NCBI RefSeq assembly: GCF_016735585.2
Contig: NZ_JAERSE020000002.1
Coordinates: 434,001-498,000 of the forward strand
Direction: 5' to 3'
DNA: 64,000 nt
Source of the DNA: Chryseobacterium tagetis
GTDB taxonomy: Bacteria; Bacteroidota; Bacteroidia; Flavobacteriales; Weeksellaceae
Positions 24,636 through 33,749 of the stretch are shown piece after piece; positions within the stretch are counted from its first letter, which is position 1; each line of letters begins with the position of its first letter. The notes under the pieces are model-generated. The model did not search any database and was not told where the DNA came from. It saw only the letters and a program-made list of their open reading frames with translations. Made by a program: the position numbers and the translations under genes.

Positions 24636-27014
24636 CTATTTATTAAAATCTATTTCTTCTCCTTTATTCAGATTTTCATTTACATTTTCATCTTTCTTAT
24701 CAGGATTCTTTTTCGGAGAAGGTTCCGCAGGTTTCGGATTTTTAATTTCATCCATTGTCTGTAATCCTCCGTCATCTCCGTATCCGCTTCCTAAGCCTTT
24801 CAGATTAGAGCATCCGTCTTTCCATTCGGAAGGTTTTATAAATTTATCCTGAGGGGAAATTCCTAAGCTTTTATCAGCCCATACTTTCTTCATATAGATC
24901 GCCCAAATAGGTAAAGCCATTTTCGCCCCCTGTCCTTCTCCGGTTCCTAAGAAGTGAGTCGCCCTGTCTTCCCAGCCTACCCAAGCTCCTGTTGCCAGTC
25001 TTGGAGTAATTCCCATAAACCAACCATCGGAGTTATTCTGTGTCGTTCCTGTTTTTCCGGCGATTTCAACATCTTTCGAAATTCCTTTTCTGCCTAGTTC
25101 TCCAGAAGCCGTTCCATATTGCGCAACACCTTTCATCAATTCAATCATTGTATACGCATACAGAGGATTCATTACTTCTTTTGGTTCTACATTTACTTCT
25201 TTTATAACTCTACCGTTTGCATCTTCTATTCTCCAGATCATTTCCGGCTTGTTATAATTTCCGTAATTAGCAAAAGTACTGTATGCGCCTACCATTTCGT
25301 AAATAGTAATATCTGAAGCTCCTAATGCCATTGGCAAACTGGTTGAGATATCTTCAGTAACTCCTAAGTCTCTTGCTGTTTGTATTACACTCTGTGTTCC
25401 TGTCATTTCTGCTAAACGTAGTGCAACCGGGTTTTGAGAATGTGCTAAAGCATCTTTCAGTGTCAACATTCCTCCTCTTCCTGGAACGTGATAGGTTCCT
25501 TTATTGAAACTAGCATTAGAAATCGTAGAACACGGCGTTAAACCTAGTTTCATAATTGCAGTTGCATATACGAAAGGCTTAAAGGTAGATCCTACCTGTC
25601 TTTTTCCTTGTTTAATGTGATCATACTGGAAATGCTGCCAATCGATTCCTCCTACCCAAGCTTTAATTTCTCCGGTTCCCGGAACTACTGACATCAAACC
25701 TGCCTGAGCAATTTGTTTATGCCATTTGATAGAATCCCAAGGAGACATTTCTACTTCTTCTTCTCCAGCCCAAGTAAAACGAGATGTTTTAATCGGTTTT
25801 TTAAATTCTGCTATGATTGCTTCATCAGAAAGACCATCTTCTTTTAACAGTTTATATCTTCCGGTTCTCTTCATAGCCTGAACCATCAAATTATTAATCT
25901 GCGTACCGTTAAGATAGTAAAAAGGTCTGTCTTTTCTTCCTCTCTGTTCAGCATCAAATCTTTTCTGAAGATCCGTTAAGTGTTCTTTAATTGATTCCTC
26001 CGCATATTTTTGCATTTTAGAATCAAGGGTCACATATATTTTAAGACCGTCTCTGTAAAGATTAAGCTTTTTACCTGTTTCTTTTTCATAATCGTCAAGA
26101 TATTTGTCGATTTCTTTTCTCAGATAATGTTTATAATATGCAGAATACCCTTCTGTAATATCTTTTATAGGATGAAAATCAACTGTAATAGGTGTCTCAA
26201 CTGCTTTATCATAGGTTTCTTTATCAATATAACCCGTGTCCAGCATTTGGGAAAGCACTACATCTCTTCTTCTTTTAGCTCTTTCCGGGTTCCTCAAAGG
26301 GTTATTAGCCTTTGGAGCTTCAAGCATTGCCACAAAAACAGCAGCTTCCGGCAATGTAAGTTCAGACGTTTTTTTATTAAAATATACCTTTGAAGCCATT
26401 TCAACTCCATTCGCATTATACAAGAAATCAAACTTGTTGAAATACAGTGTTACAATTTCTTCTTTAGTATATCTTTTCTCTAAGCTTACTGCAACCACCC
26501 ATTCTTTCAGCTTCTGAATAGCTCTTTTTACAGGATTTTTAGACGGTGCCTTGGTAAATAGAAGCTTAGCCAACTGCTGAGTAATTGTAGAACCTCCACC
26601 TCTGTCACCACCATATCTTACCGCTCTTAAGATAGACTTAAGGTCGATCCCGGAATGTTCTTTAAAACGTTCATCCTCTTTTGCCTGTAAAGCATACACA
26701 AGATAAGGAGGAAGATCCTTGTAAAAAACAGGCTGTGTTTTTTCTTTTTCAAATTTCCCTAAAACAACTCCATCTGAAGAAATAATTTCTGATGCTACAA
26801 ATATATTGGGATTTTCAAGCTCTTTCACATCCGGCATTTCTCCCAAAAAGCCTTGAGATACAGCAAAGAAAAGTCCCGATATTCCTAAAACGACAGCAAT
26901 GAATCCTATCCAAACTACTTTCACCCACTTTTTCCAAGCGGTGTCTTTCTTTTTTTTAGGCGGAAGGGGAAATGTCTTGCCCTTACTTCCGTTATTTTGT
27001 TTATTTTCTTCCAT
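24636..27014 (-). CDS. Class A penicillin-binding protein (PBP1A-like)
   Basis: Bifunctional peptidoglycan synthase of 792 residues, anchored by one membrane helix at about 31-53 with the rest in the periplasm. The GT51 transglycosylase domain holds catalytic Glu113 in AKEDERF and the GGGSTITQQLAK block (139-150). The transpeptidase domain has STFK with nucleophile Ser476, SQN at 526-528 and KTGT at 654-657. The C-terminal 60 residues are Pro-, Lys- and Asn-rich, probably disordered. It is 6 bp after gldH and third in a unit with ricT. No sign of truncation or missing catalytic residue. Confidence 0.97.
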   Translation of the reverse strand: MEENKQNNGSKGKTFPLPPKKKKDTAWKKWVKVVWIGFIAVVLGISGLFFAVSQGFLGEMPDVKELENPNIFVASEIISSDGVVLGKFEKEKTQPVFYKDLPPYLVYALQAKEDERFKEHSGIDLKSILRAVRYGGDRGGGSTITQQLAKLLFTKAPSKNPVKRAIQKLKEWVVAVSLEKRYTKEEIVTLYFNKFDFLYNANGVEMASKVYFNKKTSELTLPEAAVFVAMLEAPKANNPLRNPERAKRRRDVVLSQMLDTGYIDKETYDKAVETPITVDFHPIKDITEGYSAYYKHYLRKEIDKYLDDYEKETGKKLNLYRDGLKIYVTLDSKMQKYAEESIKEHLTDLQKRFDAEQRGRKDRPFYYLNGTQINNLMVQAMKRTGRYKLLKEDGLSDEAIIAEFKKPIKTSRFTWAGEEEVEMSPWDSIKWHKQIAQAGLMSVVPGTGEIKAWVGGIDWQHFQYDHIKQGKRQVGSTFKPFVYATAIMKLGLTPCSTISNASFNKGTYHVPGRGGMLTLKDALAHSQNPVALRLAEMTGTQSVIQTARDLGVTEDISTSLPMALGASDITIYEMVGAYSTFANYGNYNKPEMIWRIEDANGRVIKEVNVEPKEVMNPLYAYTMIELMKGVAQYGTASGELGRKGISKDVEIAGKTGTTQNNSDGWFMGITPRLATGAWVGWEDRATHFLGTGEGQGAKMALPIWAIYMKKVWADKSLGISPQDKFIKPSEWKDGCSNLKGLGSGYGDDGGLQTMDEIKNPKPAEPSPKKNPDKKDENVNENLNKGEEIDFNK

Positions 27015-27020
27015 GTATGG

Positions 27021-27482
27021 TTACGGTTTAGCCGTTTCTATTTTAACTCCGATATCTTCTATTCCCGGGAGATTATCATTTCTCATCGCCTGAATCATCC
27101 CAATTTCATATTTCCCTTTTTCTGGAAATTTATAGTTCAGTTTATACTGAAAAAAAGTTTCCTTCGTATCACCAAAACCTGTACCAAGCCATTCTCCATT
27201 TGGTTTTGCCAGTACATAATTCAACGTATCTACATCTTTTTTCTTGTTCTGGAGATTAATGAAATTTACAATAAATCTAATATTGCTGTAAGGATATTCA
27301 TTATTATTCCTTACCACAAAAATAATATTTTTAGGATTCTGCGGATCTGAAATTTCAAGATTAAATTTTTGCTCCTGCTTTTTACTCCATTTATTATCAA
27401 TAGAATTCATTATAACATCTTCTCCTGAAGATTTACAGCTAAATAGAAAGATAAAAGTTAATAATCCTAAAATTTTACGCAT
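27021..27482 (-). CDS. gldH: Gliding motility lipoprotein GldH
   Basis: Lipoprotein of 153 residues required for gliding motility in Flavobacterium johnsoniae. The ATG at 27482 (MRKILGLLTFIFLFSCKSSG) is chosen over the upstream one at 27554 because it begins a clean signal peptide with lipobox FLFSC (Cys16) and leaves only an 8-bp overlap with ricT. The mature part contains SDPQNPKNIIFVVRNNNEYPYSNIRF, typical of GldH, and ends NLPGIEDIGVKIE. Chryseobacterium relatives often keep gld genes, which overlap with type IX secretion. GldH itself is not a core secretion component, so its exact role here is open. Confidence 0.88.
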   Translation of the reverse strand: MRKILGLLTFIFLFSCKSSGEDVIMNSIDNKWSKKQEQKFNLEISDPQNPKNIIFVVRNNNEYPYSNIRFIVNFINLQNKKKDVDTLNYVLAKPNGEWLGTGFGDTKETFFQYKLNYKFPEKGKYEIGMIQAMRNDNLPGIEDIGVKIETAKP

Positions 27483-28896
27483 TGTTATCTTTTTTGGGAG
27501 GAAATTTCTTTTTGAATTTTTTCTTATTCGGGTTTGCTTTTTTCTCTTCTCCATCAGAATTTACCGTCTCTACTTTTTCCAACTGAGCTTTTGGCTGCGG
27601 AACCTGTTGAGGCTTTTGAGCTCTCGGCTGGTTGGATTGGTTATTCGCATTAGGCTTCGGCTGTCTTTCAGGTCTTTCCACTCTCTCTGGGCGATCTTGT
27701 CTTTCCGGTCTGTTACCCGCTCTTTTTTGATGCTGACCTTGAGGAGCTTGGTTATTCTGATTATTATTTGATCTGTTCTGATTTTTAGGTCTATTGTTCC
27801 CTTTATTTTTCTTCTCGAATCTATCTACATTATTTTCCTGAATCAAATCAATACTCTTCATTGAAGTTTCAGGTTCTTTTAGATCTTCAAGCGGCAATGT
27901 TTTTTCGCCTCTTTTATTTTTAGAAATCAATTTCTTTACTAGGTCGATATCGAAATCATACCAAGCCATGGAGCTGTCAACATAGGCAAACCACATTTTC
28001 TTTTTGAAAACATCAATTTTAATACAAAAAGCTCTTCCTTTCTCCGTTTCCAGCATCGTAGAAGATGACGGAAAATTACTTAATGCATCAAGATAGCTAT
28101 CAAGTTCATAGTTCAAACAACATTTTAGCTTCCCACACTGCCCTGCTAATTTTTGGGGATTAATACTAAGTTGCTGATATCTGGCAACATTTGTATTTAC
28201 CGATCTGAAATCAGTAAGCCAAGTTGAGCAACAAAGTTCTCTTCCGCATGAACCAATCCCCCCCACTTTTGCAGCTTCTTGTCTGAAGCCGATCTGTTTC
28301 ATATCGATTTTAGTTCTGAAAGCACCTGCAAAATCTTTTATCAGCTGTCTGAAATCGACCCTGCTTTCGGCGGTATAATAAAAAGTAACCTTCGAAGCAT
28401 CTCCCTGATATTCAACATCTGTGACTTTCATTTCAAGTCCCAGTCTTTGAGCAATCTTTCTCGCTTCTATTTTTACGTTATCCTCTTTTTTTCTGACCTC
28501 CTGCCAAACTTCAATGTCTTTTTGGTTAGACTGTCTATATATTTTAAGAGCAGATTCATCAGAAAACTTCTTCTTTTTCATCTGAATCTTAACCAATTCT
28601 CCGGTGAGACTTACCACACCTATATCATGTCCGGGACTAGATTCTACAGTGACTACACTACCTATATGTAAAGGAATATTATTTACATTTTTATAAAACG
28701 ATTTTCTATCATTTTTAAATCTAACCTCCACAAAATCACACCTATTAGATGCAGGATTTTGTATGTTAGATAACCAATCGAAAACACTTAATTTATAACT
28801 ATTACCACAGGTATTTACATTTTCACAACCATTCGTGGTTTTTTTAGGACCACACGAATGCGCAGAATCGCCGGATGTTTTACATCCACAACTCAT
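27475..28896 (-). CDS. ricT: RicT/YaaT-like PSP1-domain protein
   Basis: Cytosolic PSP1 C-terminal-domain protein of 473 residues. In Bacillus, RicT (YaaT) works with RicA and RicF in a complex that binds Fe-S clusters and stimulates RNA processing. The PSP1 domain is recognised by FYYTAESRVDFRQLIKDFAGAF and the Cys-containing GSCGRELCCSTWL and QCGKLKCCLNYE blocks (near residues 215-260). The N-terminus has its own Cys-rich stretch (MSCGCKTSGDSAHSC..., five Cys in about 30 residues). The C-terminal 120 or so residues are low complexity: Asn/Gln/Pro/Arg-rich with repeated RPER/NNQN motifs, ending in Lys-rich KKKFKKKFPPKK. First gene of a unit with gldH and the PBP. Confidence 0.9.
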   Translation of the reverse strand: MSCGCKTSGDSAHSCGPKKTTNGCENVNTCGNSYKLSVFDWLSNIQNPASNRCDFVEVRFKNDRKSFYKNVNNIPLHIGSVVTVESSPGHDIGVVSLTGELVKIQMKKKKFSDESALKIYRQSNQKDIEVWQEVRKKEDNVKIEARKIAQRLGLEMKVTDVEYQGDASKVTFYYTAESRVDFRQLIKDFAGAFRTKIDMKQIGFRQEAAKVGGIGSCGRELCCSTWLTDFRSVNTNVARYQQLSINPQKLAGQCGKLKCCLNYELDSYLDALSNFPSSSTMLETEKGRAFCIKIDVFKKKMWFAYVDSSMAWYDFDIDLVKKLISKNKRGEKTLPLEDLKEPETSMKSIDLIQENNVDRFEKKNKGNNRPKNQNRSNNNQNNQAPQGQHQKRAGNRPERQDRPERVERPERQPKPNANNQSNQPRAQKPQQVPQPKAQLEKVETVNSDGEEKKANPNKKKFKKKFPPKKDNNA

Positions 28897-28916
28897 ATAA
28901 CAATTATTTATTCTTG

Positions 28917-28924
28917 CAAATTTA
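28917..28924 (-). promoter_or_regulatory. Candidate -7 element for ricT-gldH-PBP
   Basis: TAAATTTG on the minus strand, 20 bp before the ricT start. No TTG at the expected distance, so only the -7 half is supported. It lies in the 276-bp divergent region 28897-29172, which shows no other gene. Confidence 0.4.
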
Positions 28925-29145
28925 TAGATTTTTATTTTTATGCGATTCTAAAAATACTAAATATTAAAATCAGTATTTGTTTAATTTTAAACTTAATTTA
29001 ACACAAAAAACAAAATAACACACAAATCTCTATAAAGCACAACATTACATACAACCAAGAGCTACATATTATTTTAAACATAGTTTTCTTTTAGTATATT
29101 GTTTAAATAATTAAGAAATATTAACAGGTATAGCTAAAATAATTT

Positions 29146-29153
29146 TATATTTG
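29146..29153 (+). promoter_or_regulatory. Candidate -7 element for the FadL-type porin
   Basis: TATATTTG, 19 bp before the start codon at 29173. The upstream element is only TTAA, 21 bp away. Confidence 0.42.
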
Positions 29154-29172
29154 GGTTATATAATAATAGTCT

Positions 29173-30411
29173 ATGAAAAAAATATTAGTATCAACCGCTT
29201 TATTGGCAGGTGTTCTATCCTATGCAGGAGGTTTTAGAGTTTCTTTGCAGGGGGTAAAACAATTGGCAATGGCACACACCAGTGCTCATGCTGAAGATGC
29301 AAGTGTTGCATTTTTCAACCCTGCAGGAATGTCTTTCATTCCTTCAAAACTAAGTATAGTTGCCGGAGGATTTGGAGCAAGCAACAAAGTGACTTTTCAA
29401 AACCTGAATACTTTACAAAGCACACAAACGGACAACCCGATGGGAACTCCGCTTTATGCTGCAATCACTTACAAGCCAATAGAAAAACTATCCGTTGGTT
29501 TTAGTTTTTCAACTCCTTTTGGAAGTACGATAGAATGGCCAAATGACTGGGAGGGAAAAGAAATGGTTCAAAAGCTTGAACTGAAGAGTTTCTATTTCCA
29601 GCCGATGGTTTCATATAAATTTAATGACTGGTTAGCTTTTGGGGCAAGTTACATTTATGCAAGAGGACAGGTAAACTGGGATAAAGCCATTACCCAATTT
29701 GGCGGACAAATTAATATTAAGGATGAAAAAGCGAGTGGACATGGTTTCGGATTCGGATTCTACTTCAGACCAGATCCTAAATTGGACATAAGTATTGCTT
29801 ACCGCTCGGCAGTAGACATGAAAGCAAAACATGGAACTGCAACCTTTGACTTCCCATCAGCTTCTATCTATCCTTTATTAGGACTAGACGCAGCAAAAAG
29901 AACGGATGGCTTTACAGCAACTTTACCTTTAGTTGAAGAATATACTGTAGGTTTAACTTATAAAATCACTCCAAAATGGTTAGTTTCTGCAGACTTTAAC
30001 TACCATGGATGGGAAAGATACAGCCAGTTGACGTTGGATTTTGCAACAGCACCAATCGGAAACCAAGCTGACCCGACCATTTCAGTTTCTCCTAAAAATT
30101 TCAGAAACTCCAAAACATTCAGATTGGGAACTCAATATGCTTTCACCAATATGATCTATGGTCGTTTAGGAGCATACTATGATGAATCCCCTTATACTGA
30201 CGATCACTTCATTCCGGAGACACCTTCATTCAACACTTTTGTTGTAACAGGAGGGGTTGGATTCAAATTAAAACAATTTGGAGTTGATGTTGCAGGAGGT
30301 TATGCAATGCCACAATCAAGAGATGTAAGCAATGCTACTCTTGGCTTCTACGGACAGGCTAAAGCAACAGCATTCTATTTAGGTCTAGGTTTATCTTATA
30401 ACCCATTTTAA
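29173..30411 (+). CDS. FadL/OmpP1-family outer-membrane transporter
   Basis: Outer-membrane beta-barrel of the FadL/OmpP1/TodX family, 412 residues, for passive uptake of hydrophobic compounds such as long-chain fatty acids. The signal peptide (MKKILVSTALLAGVLSYAGG) is followed by the family N-terminus GFRVSLQGVKQLAMAHTSAHAEDASVAFFNPAGMSFIP, which forms the hatch; NPAGM is a hallmark. The remaining sequence alternates amphipathic strands and ends YLGLGLSYNPF, with the terminal aromatic residue needed for barrel insertion. It is 10 bp upstream of an SGNH esterase lipoprotein; the two form an operon ending in a strong terminator. Confidence 0.94.
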   Translation: MKKILVSTALLAGVLSYAGGFRVSLQGVKQLAMAHTSAHAEDASVAFFNPAGMSFIPSKLSIVAGGFGASNKVTFQNLNTLQSTQTDNPMGTPLYAAITYKPIEKLSVGFSFSTPFGSTIEWPNDWEGKEMVQKLELKSFYFQPMVSYKFNDWLAFGASYIYARGQVNWDKAITQFGGQINIKDEKASGHGFGFGFYFRPDPKLDISIAYRSAVDMKAKHGTATFDFPSASIYPLLGLDAAKRTDGFTATLPLVEEYTVGLTYKITPKWLVSADFNYHGWERYSQLTLDFATAPIGNQADPTISVSPKNFRNSKTFRLGTQYAFTNMIYGRLGAYYDESPYTDDHFIPETPSFNTFVVTGGVGFKLKQFGVDVAGGYAMPQSRDVSNATLGFYGQAKATAFYLGLGLSYNPF

Positions 30412-30421
30412 TTGAAAGACT

Positions 30422-31954
30422 ATGAAAAAAATTATAATTTCTACATTCGCTATTTCCGCACTTTTGTTTACAACAGGTTGCCAGGATGATTTTGATACCG
30501 ATGTACAAGATATTGTTGTAACTAAAGGAGATGCAGATTTTTCAAACTACATTTCGATCGGAAATTCATTAACATCAGGATATAGAGACAATGCTTTATA
30601 CATCGACGGACAAAATGAATCTTACCCCAATATTATTGCAGGCCAGATGAGACTTGCAGGTGGAGGTAATTTCGTACAACCATTAATGGCAGACAACAAC
30701 GGTGGCTTGGTATTATTAGGAAATACAATACAGGCAACAAAGCTTTATATTAAATCATTTACAAACGGTTCTCCGGATATTGTAAACGTTACTGCAACAC
30801 CTACAACCGATGTTTTAACTAAAATCACAGGTCCATTAAACAATTTTGGGGTTCCCGGTGCAAAATCATACCATTTGGTTGCTCCCGGATACGGAAACGC
30901 TGCCGGAATCTTATTAGGAACTGCAAACCCTTATTATGTAAGATTTTCTACAAGCACAACGTCTACAGTTATTGACGATGCCGTATTAAAACATCCTACA
31001 TTCTTTTCTTACTGGATCGGAAATAATGATGTGCTAAGTTACGCTACAAGTGGAGGAAGCGGAATCAACCAGGCCGGAAATCTTAACGCAGCAACTTACG
31101 GAGCTAATGATATCTCAGATCCAAATGTAGTTGCCGGAGCAATCAAAGCAGGATTGGATAAATTAAAAGCAGGAGGAGCATCAAAAGGAGTTATTGCAAA
31201 TATTCCTTATGTAACTTCAATCCCTTTCTTTACAACTGTTCCTTACAATCCTTTGACACCAGCTCTTTTAGGTTCAAATATTACAGCTCTTAATACAAAT
31301 ATTTACGGACCTCTTAAGCAAGTACTTTCAGGTTTAGGAGCAGGAGACAGACTTAATCTGCTTTCTGCAACGAATACAAACCCTGTTTTGATTAAAGATG
31401 CTTCCCTTACAGATTACAATGACGCAATCAGAACCGCTCTTACTCCAGCTTTAGGCTTGGCTGCAGCTACTCTTTACGGGCAGCTTTATGGACAGGCAAG
31501 ACAAGCAACAGCTGAAGACTATGTACTGTTAACTACTAAATCGGTTATTGGTACTACTGCAACAGGTGTTCCTACAGGATTGAATGTTTATGGCATCTCT
31601 TATCCTTTGCAAAATCAACACGTTCTTACAAAAACAGAAACTGCAACTGTAAAAACAGCTGTAGATGCTTACAACACAGCAATCAAAGGATTGGCAGATT
31701 CTTACGGATTAGCATTTGTTGATGCCAACAAGAAAATGGTGGAACTAAACGGTCAATCAGGAATTTCTTGGGATGGTGTGAAATATTCTGCAAAATTTGT
31801 AACGGGAGGAACTTTCTCTTTAGACGGAGTTCACCTTACAGGTAGAGGATACGCAATTGTTGCGAACGAATTTATCAAAGCGATTAATACCAAGTATAAA
31901 TCTACTCTTCCACAGGTAGATCCTAACAAATATTCGGGTGTAAAATTCCCATAA
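30422..31954 (+). CDS. SGNH/GDSL-family lipoprotein hydrolase
   Basis: Predicted surface or periplasmic esterase/lipase of the SGNH family, 510 residues, with lipobox FTTGC (Cys at about residue 20). Block I is GNSLTSGY (nucleophile Ser in place of the usual GDSL), block III is IGNNDVLS (Asn), and block V is DGVHLTGRGYAI (Asp and His), so the catalytic set appears complete. A region of about 120 residues between blocks is Thr/Ala/Gly-rich. The gene directly follows a FadL-type porin, suggesting hydrolysis of lipid esters at the cell surface and uptake of the released fatty acids; this is inference. Confidence 0.92.
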   Translation: MKKIIISTFAISALLFTTGCQDDFDTDVQDIVVTKGDADFSNYISIGNSLTSGYRDNALYIDGQNESYPNIIAGQMRLAGGGNFVQPLMADNNGGLVLLGNTIQATKLYIKSFTNGSPDIVNVTATPTTDVLTKITGPLNNFGVPGAKSYHLVAPGYGNAAGILLGTANPYYVRFSTSTTSTVIDDAVLKHPTFFSYWIGNNDVLSYATSGGSGINQAGNLNAATYGANDISDPNVVAGAIKAGLDKLKAGGASKGVIANIPYVTSIPFFTTVPYNPLTPALLGSNITALNTNIYGPLKQVLSGLGAGDRLNLLSATNTNPVLIKDASLTDYNDAIRTALTPALGLAAATLYGQLYGQARQATAEDYVLLTTKSVIGTTATGVPTGLNVYGISYPLQNQHVLTKTETATVKTAVDAYNTAIKGLADSYGLAFVDANKKMVELNGQSGISWDGVKYSAKFVTGGTFSLDGVHLTGRGYAIVANEFIKAINTKYKSTLPQVDPNKYSGVKFP

Positions 31955-31977
31955 TAATTGGTAAAATAAAAACTTAG

Positions 31978-32010
31978 AAACCACAAGAGTAAATCTTGTG
32001 GTTTTTTTTT
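31978..32010 (+). terminator. Terminator after the porin/esterase unit
   Basis: Perfect 11-bp stem AAACCACAAGA/TCTTGTGGTTT, 5-nt loop, T9 tail. The end of the tail runs into a TAAATTTG element for the next gene. Confidence 0.88.
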
Positions 32011-32017
32011 AAATTTG
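32010..32017 (+). promoter_or_regulatory. Candidate -7 element for prs
   Basis: TAAATTTG directly after the terminator T-tract and 21 bp before the prs start codon. No TTG at a suitable distance. Confidence 0.4.
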
Positions 32018-32038
32018 CAAAATCTTTAAAAAGTAAAA

Positions 32039-32977
32039 ATGGCCGATCAGTTAAGTTATCTATTTTGTACAAGGACGAGCAAGGACTTGGCAGAAAACAT
32101 TGCCCAGCATTATGGGCAGAAATTAGGAAAAATCAACTTCCAGGAGTTCAGCGATGGGGAATTCGAACCTGTTTTGGACGAATCTGTAAGAGGAGGAAGG
32201 GTTTTCTTAATTGGATCTACATTCCCTCCAGCAGACAATCTTTTAGAACTTCTTTTAATGATTGATGCTGCGAAAAGAGCTTCTGCTAAGAGCATTACAG
32301 TCGTACTTCCTTACTTCGGGCTTGCAAGACAAGACAGAAAAGACAAACCAAGAGCACCAATTGGGGCAAAATTGGTTGCTAATCTGTTAACAGCTGCAGG
32401 TGCAACGAGAGTAATGACAATGGATCTTCATGCAGATCAGATTCAAGGATTCTTCGAAATTCCGGTAGATCACTTATATGCTTCTACAATTTTCGTAGAT
32501 TATATCAGAGATCTGAATTTAGAAGACCTTACGATTGCTTCTCCGGATATGGGAGGTGCAAAAAGAGCAAAAAATTATGCTGGGCATTTGGGTGCTGAAG
32601 TAGTAATTGCTTACAAAGAAAGAAAGAAGGCAAATGTTGTAGAAGAAATGTTCCTTATCGGAGATGTAGAAGGGAAGAACGTTATCCTTATCGATGACAT
32701 GATCGATACAGCAGGAACGCTTTGTAAAGCCGCAGACATCCTTATCGAAAAAGGAGCAAAATCTGTAAGAGCAATGGCAACTCACGGAGTACTTTCAGGA
32801 AAAGCTTATGAGAATATTGAAAACTCAAAATTGTTGGAAGTTATTGTAACTGACTCAATTCCCGTGAAAAATAATTTGTCATCTAAAATAAAAGTGCTAT
32901 CTTGCGCCCCATTATTTGCGGATGTTATGAAGATGGTTCACGAGCACCAATCAATTAGCAGCAAGTTTGTTATTTAA
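32039..32977 (+). CDS. prs: Ribose-phosphate pyrophosphokinase (PRPP synthetase)
   Basis: Makes PRPP from ribose 5-phosphate and ATP for nucleotide, NAD, His and Trp synthesis; cytosolic hexamer. The 312 residues are standard. The flexible loop and active-site blocks are present: FSDGEFEPVLDESVRG, RQDRKDKPRAPIGAKLVANLL, TMDLHADQIQGFF and the PRPP-binding loop VILIDDMIDTAGTLCKAA (near residues 218-235). rplY follows 55 bp later on the same strand, an arrangement seen in other bacteria where prs and ctc/rplY are neighbours. Confidence 0.97.
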   Translation: MADQLSYLFCTRTSKDLAENIAQHYGQKLGKINFQEFSDGEFEPVLDESVRGGRVFLIGSTFPPADNLLELLLMIDAAKRASAKSITVVLPYFGLARQDRKDKPRAPIGAKLVANLLTAAGATRVMTMDLHADQIQGFFEIPVDHLYASTIFVDYIRDLNLEDLTIASPDMGGAKRAKNYAGHLGAEVVIAYKERKKANVVEEMFLIGDVEGKNVILIDDMIDTAGTLCKAADILIEKGAKSVRAMATHGVLSGKAYENIENSKLLEVIVTDSIPVKNNLSSKIKVLSCAPLFADVMKMVHEHQSISSKFVI

Positions 32978-33032
32978 CTAACAATCAAGTATTTGCAAAT
33001 TAAAAAAGAAACAAATTTTTAAATTTTTATAA

Positions 33033-33680
33033 ATGAAATCTATTACAATTCAAGGTACAAAAAGAGAAAGCGTGGGCAAAAAGTCGACAAAAGCTTTACG
33101 TGATGCTGAATTAGTTCCTTGTGTTGTTTATGGAGGAACTGCTCCTTTAAACTTCTCTGCTGAAGAGAAAGCTTTCAAAGGTTTAGTTTACACTCCTGAA
33201 GCACACACGGTATCTATTGAAGTTGACGGACAGGTAATCCCTGCAGTTCTTCAGGATATTCAGTTCCACCCAATTACTGACAAAATTCTTCACGCTGATT
33301 TCTATCAATTAGCTGATGATAAGCCAGTTGTTATGGAGGTTCCTGTAAGAATTACAGGACGTTCAAAAGGTGTTGTAGCTGGTGGTGTTTTACGTCAGTC
33401 TTTCAGAAAATTAAAAGTAAAAGCAATTCCTGCAAACTTACCTGATGAGGTAGTTGTAGATGTTACTCCTTTAAGAATCGGTAACAAAATCTATGTAGGA
33501 GGTCTTAAGCCAGAAGGATATTCTTTCATGCACCCAGACAATGCAGTTGTTGTAGCTGTTAAGATGTCTAGAAATGCAATGAAAGGAGGTGCAGCAGCAA
33601 TGGATGATGAGGATGAAGAAGAAGAAGTTGTAGCAGAAGAAGGAGCAGCTCCGGCAGCAGAAGAAACTGCAGCAGAATAA
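33033..33680 (+). CDS. rplY: 50S ribosomal protein bL25 (Ctc type)
   Basis: 5S rRNA-binding ribosomal protein of the long Ctc form, 215 residues. The N-terminal L25 domain ([35 protein letters not shown]) is followed by the TL5/Ctc C-terminal beta domain ([42 protein letters not shown]). The last 30 residues are an acidic Glu/Ala tail ([14 protein letters not shown]...). It follows prs and ends at a strong terminator. Confidence 0.96.
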   Translation: MKSITIQGTKRESVGKKSTKALRDAELVPCVVYGGTAPLNFSAEEKAFKGLVYTPEAHTVSIEVDGQVIPAVLQDIQFHPITDKILHADFYQLADDKPVVMEVPVRITGRSKGVVAGGVLRQSFRKLKVKAIPANLPDEVVVDVTPLRIGNKIYVGGLKPEGYSFMHPDNAVVVAVKMSRNAMKGGAAAMDDEDEEEEVVAEEGAAPAAEETAAE

Positions 33681-33703
33681 GAATTTGCTCATACGTAAAA
33701 TAT

Positions 33704-33731
33704 AAAACCTGTCTTAATGACAGGTTTTTTT
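33704..33731. terminator. Terminator between rplY and the DUF3078 gene
   Basis: Perfect 10-bp stem AAAACCTGTC/GACAGGTTTT with a 5-nt loop and T run. The genes on both sides converge here. Confidence 0.88.
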
Positions 33732-33749
33732 GTTGTTTCACATTTTCAT

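Noticed and set aside
27483..27554. Upstream in-frame start that lengthens GldH by 24 residues
   Set aside because: Those residues are very basic, overlap ricT fully, and would bury the lipoprotein signal; the start at 27482 gives a proper lipobox.
28897..29172. Small RNA or riboswitch in the divergent gap before the FadL-type porin
   Set aside because: No strong hairpin with T-tract or conserved riboswitch core visible; only -7-like elements.
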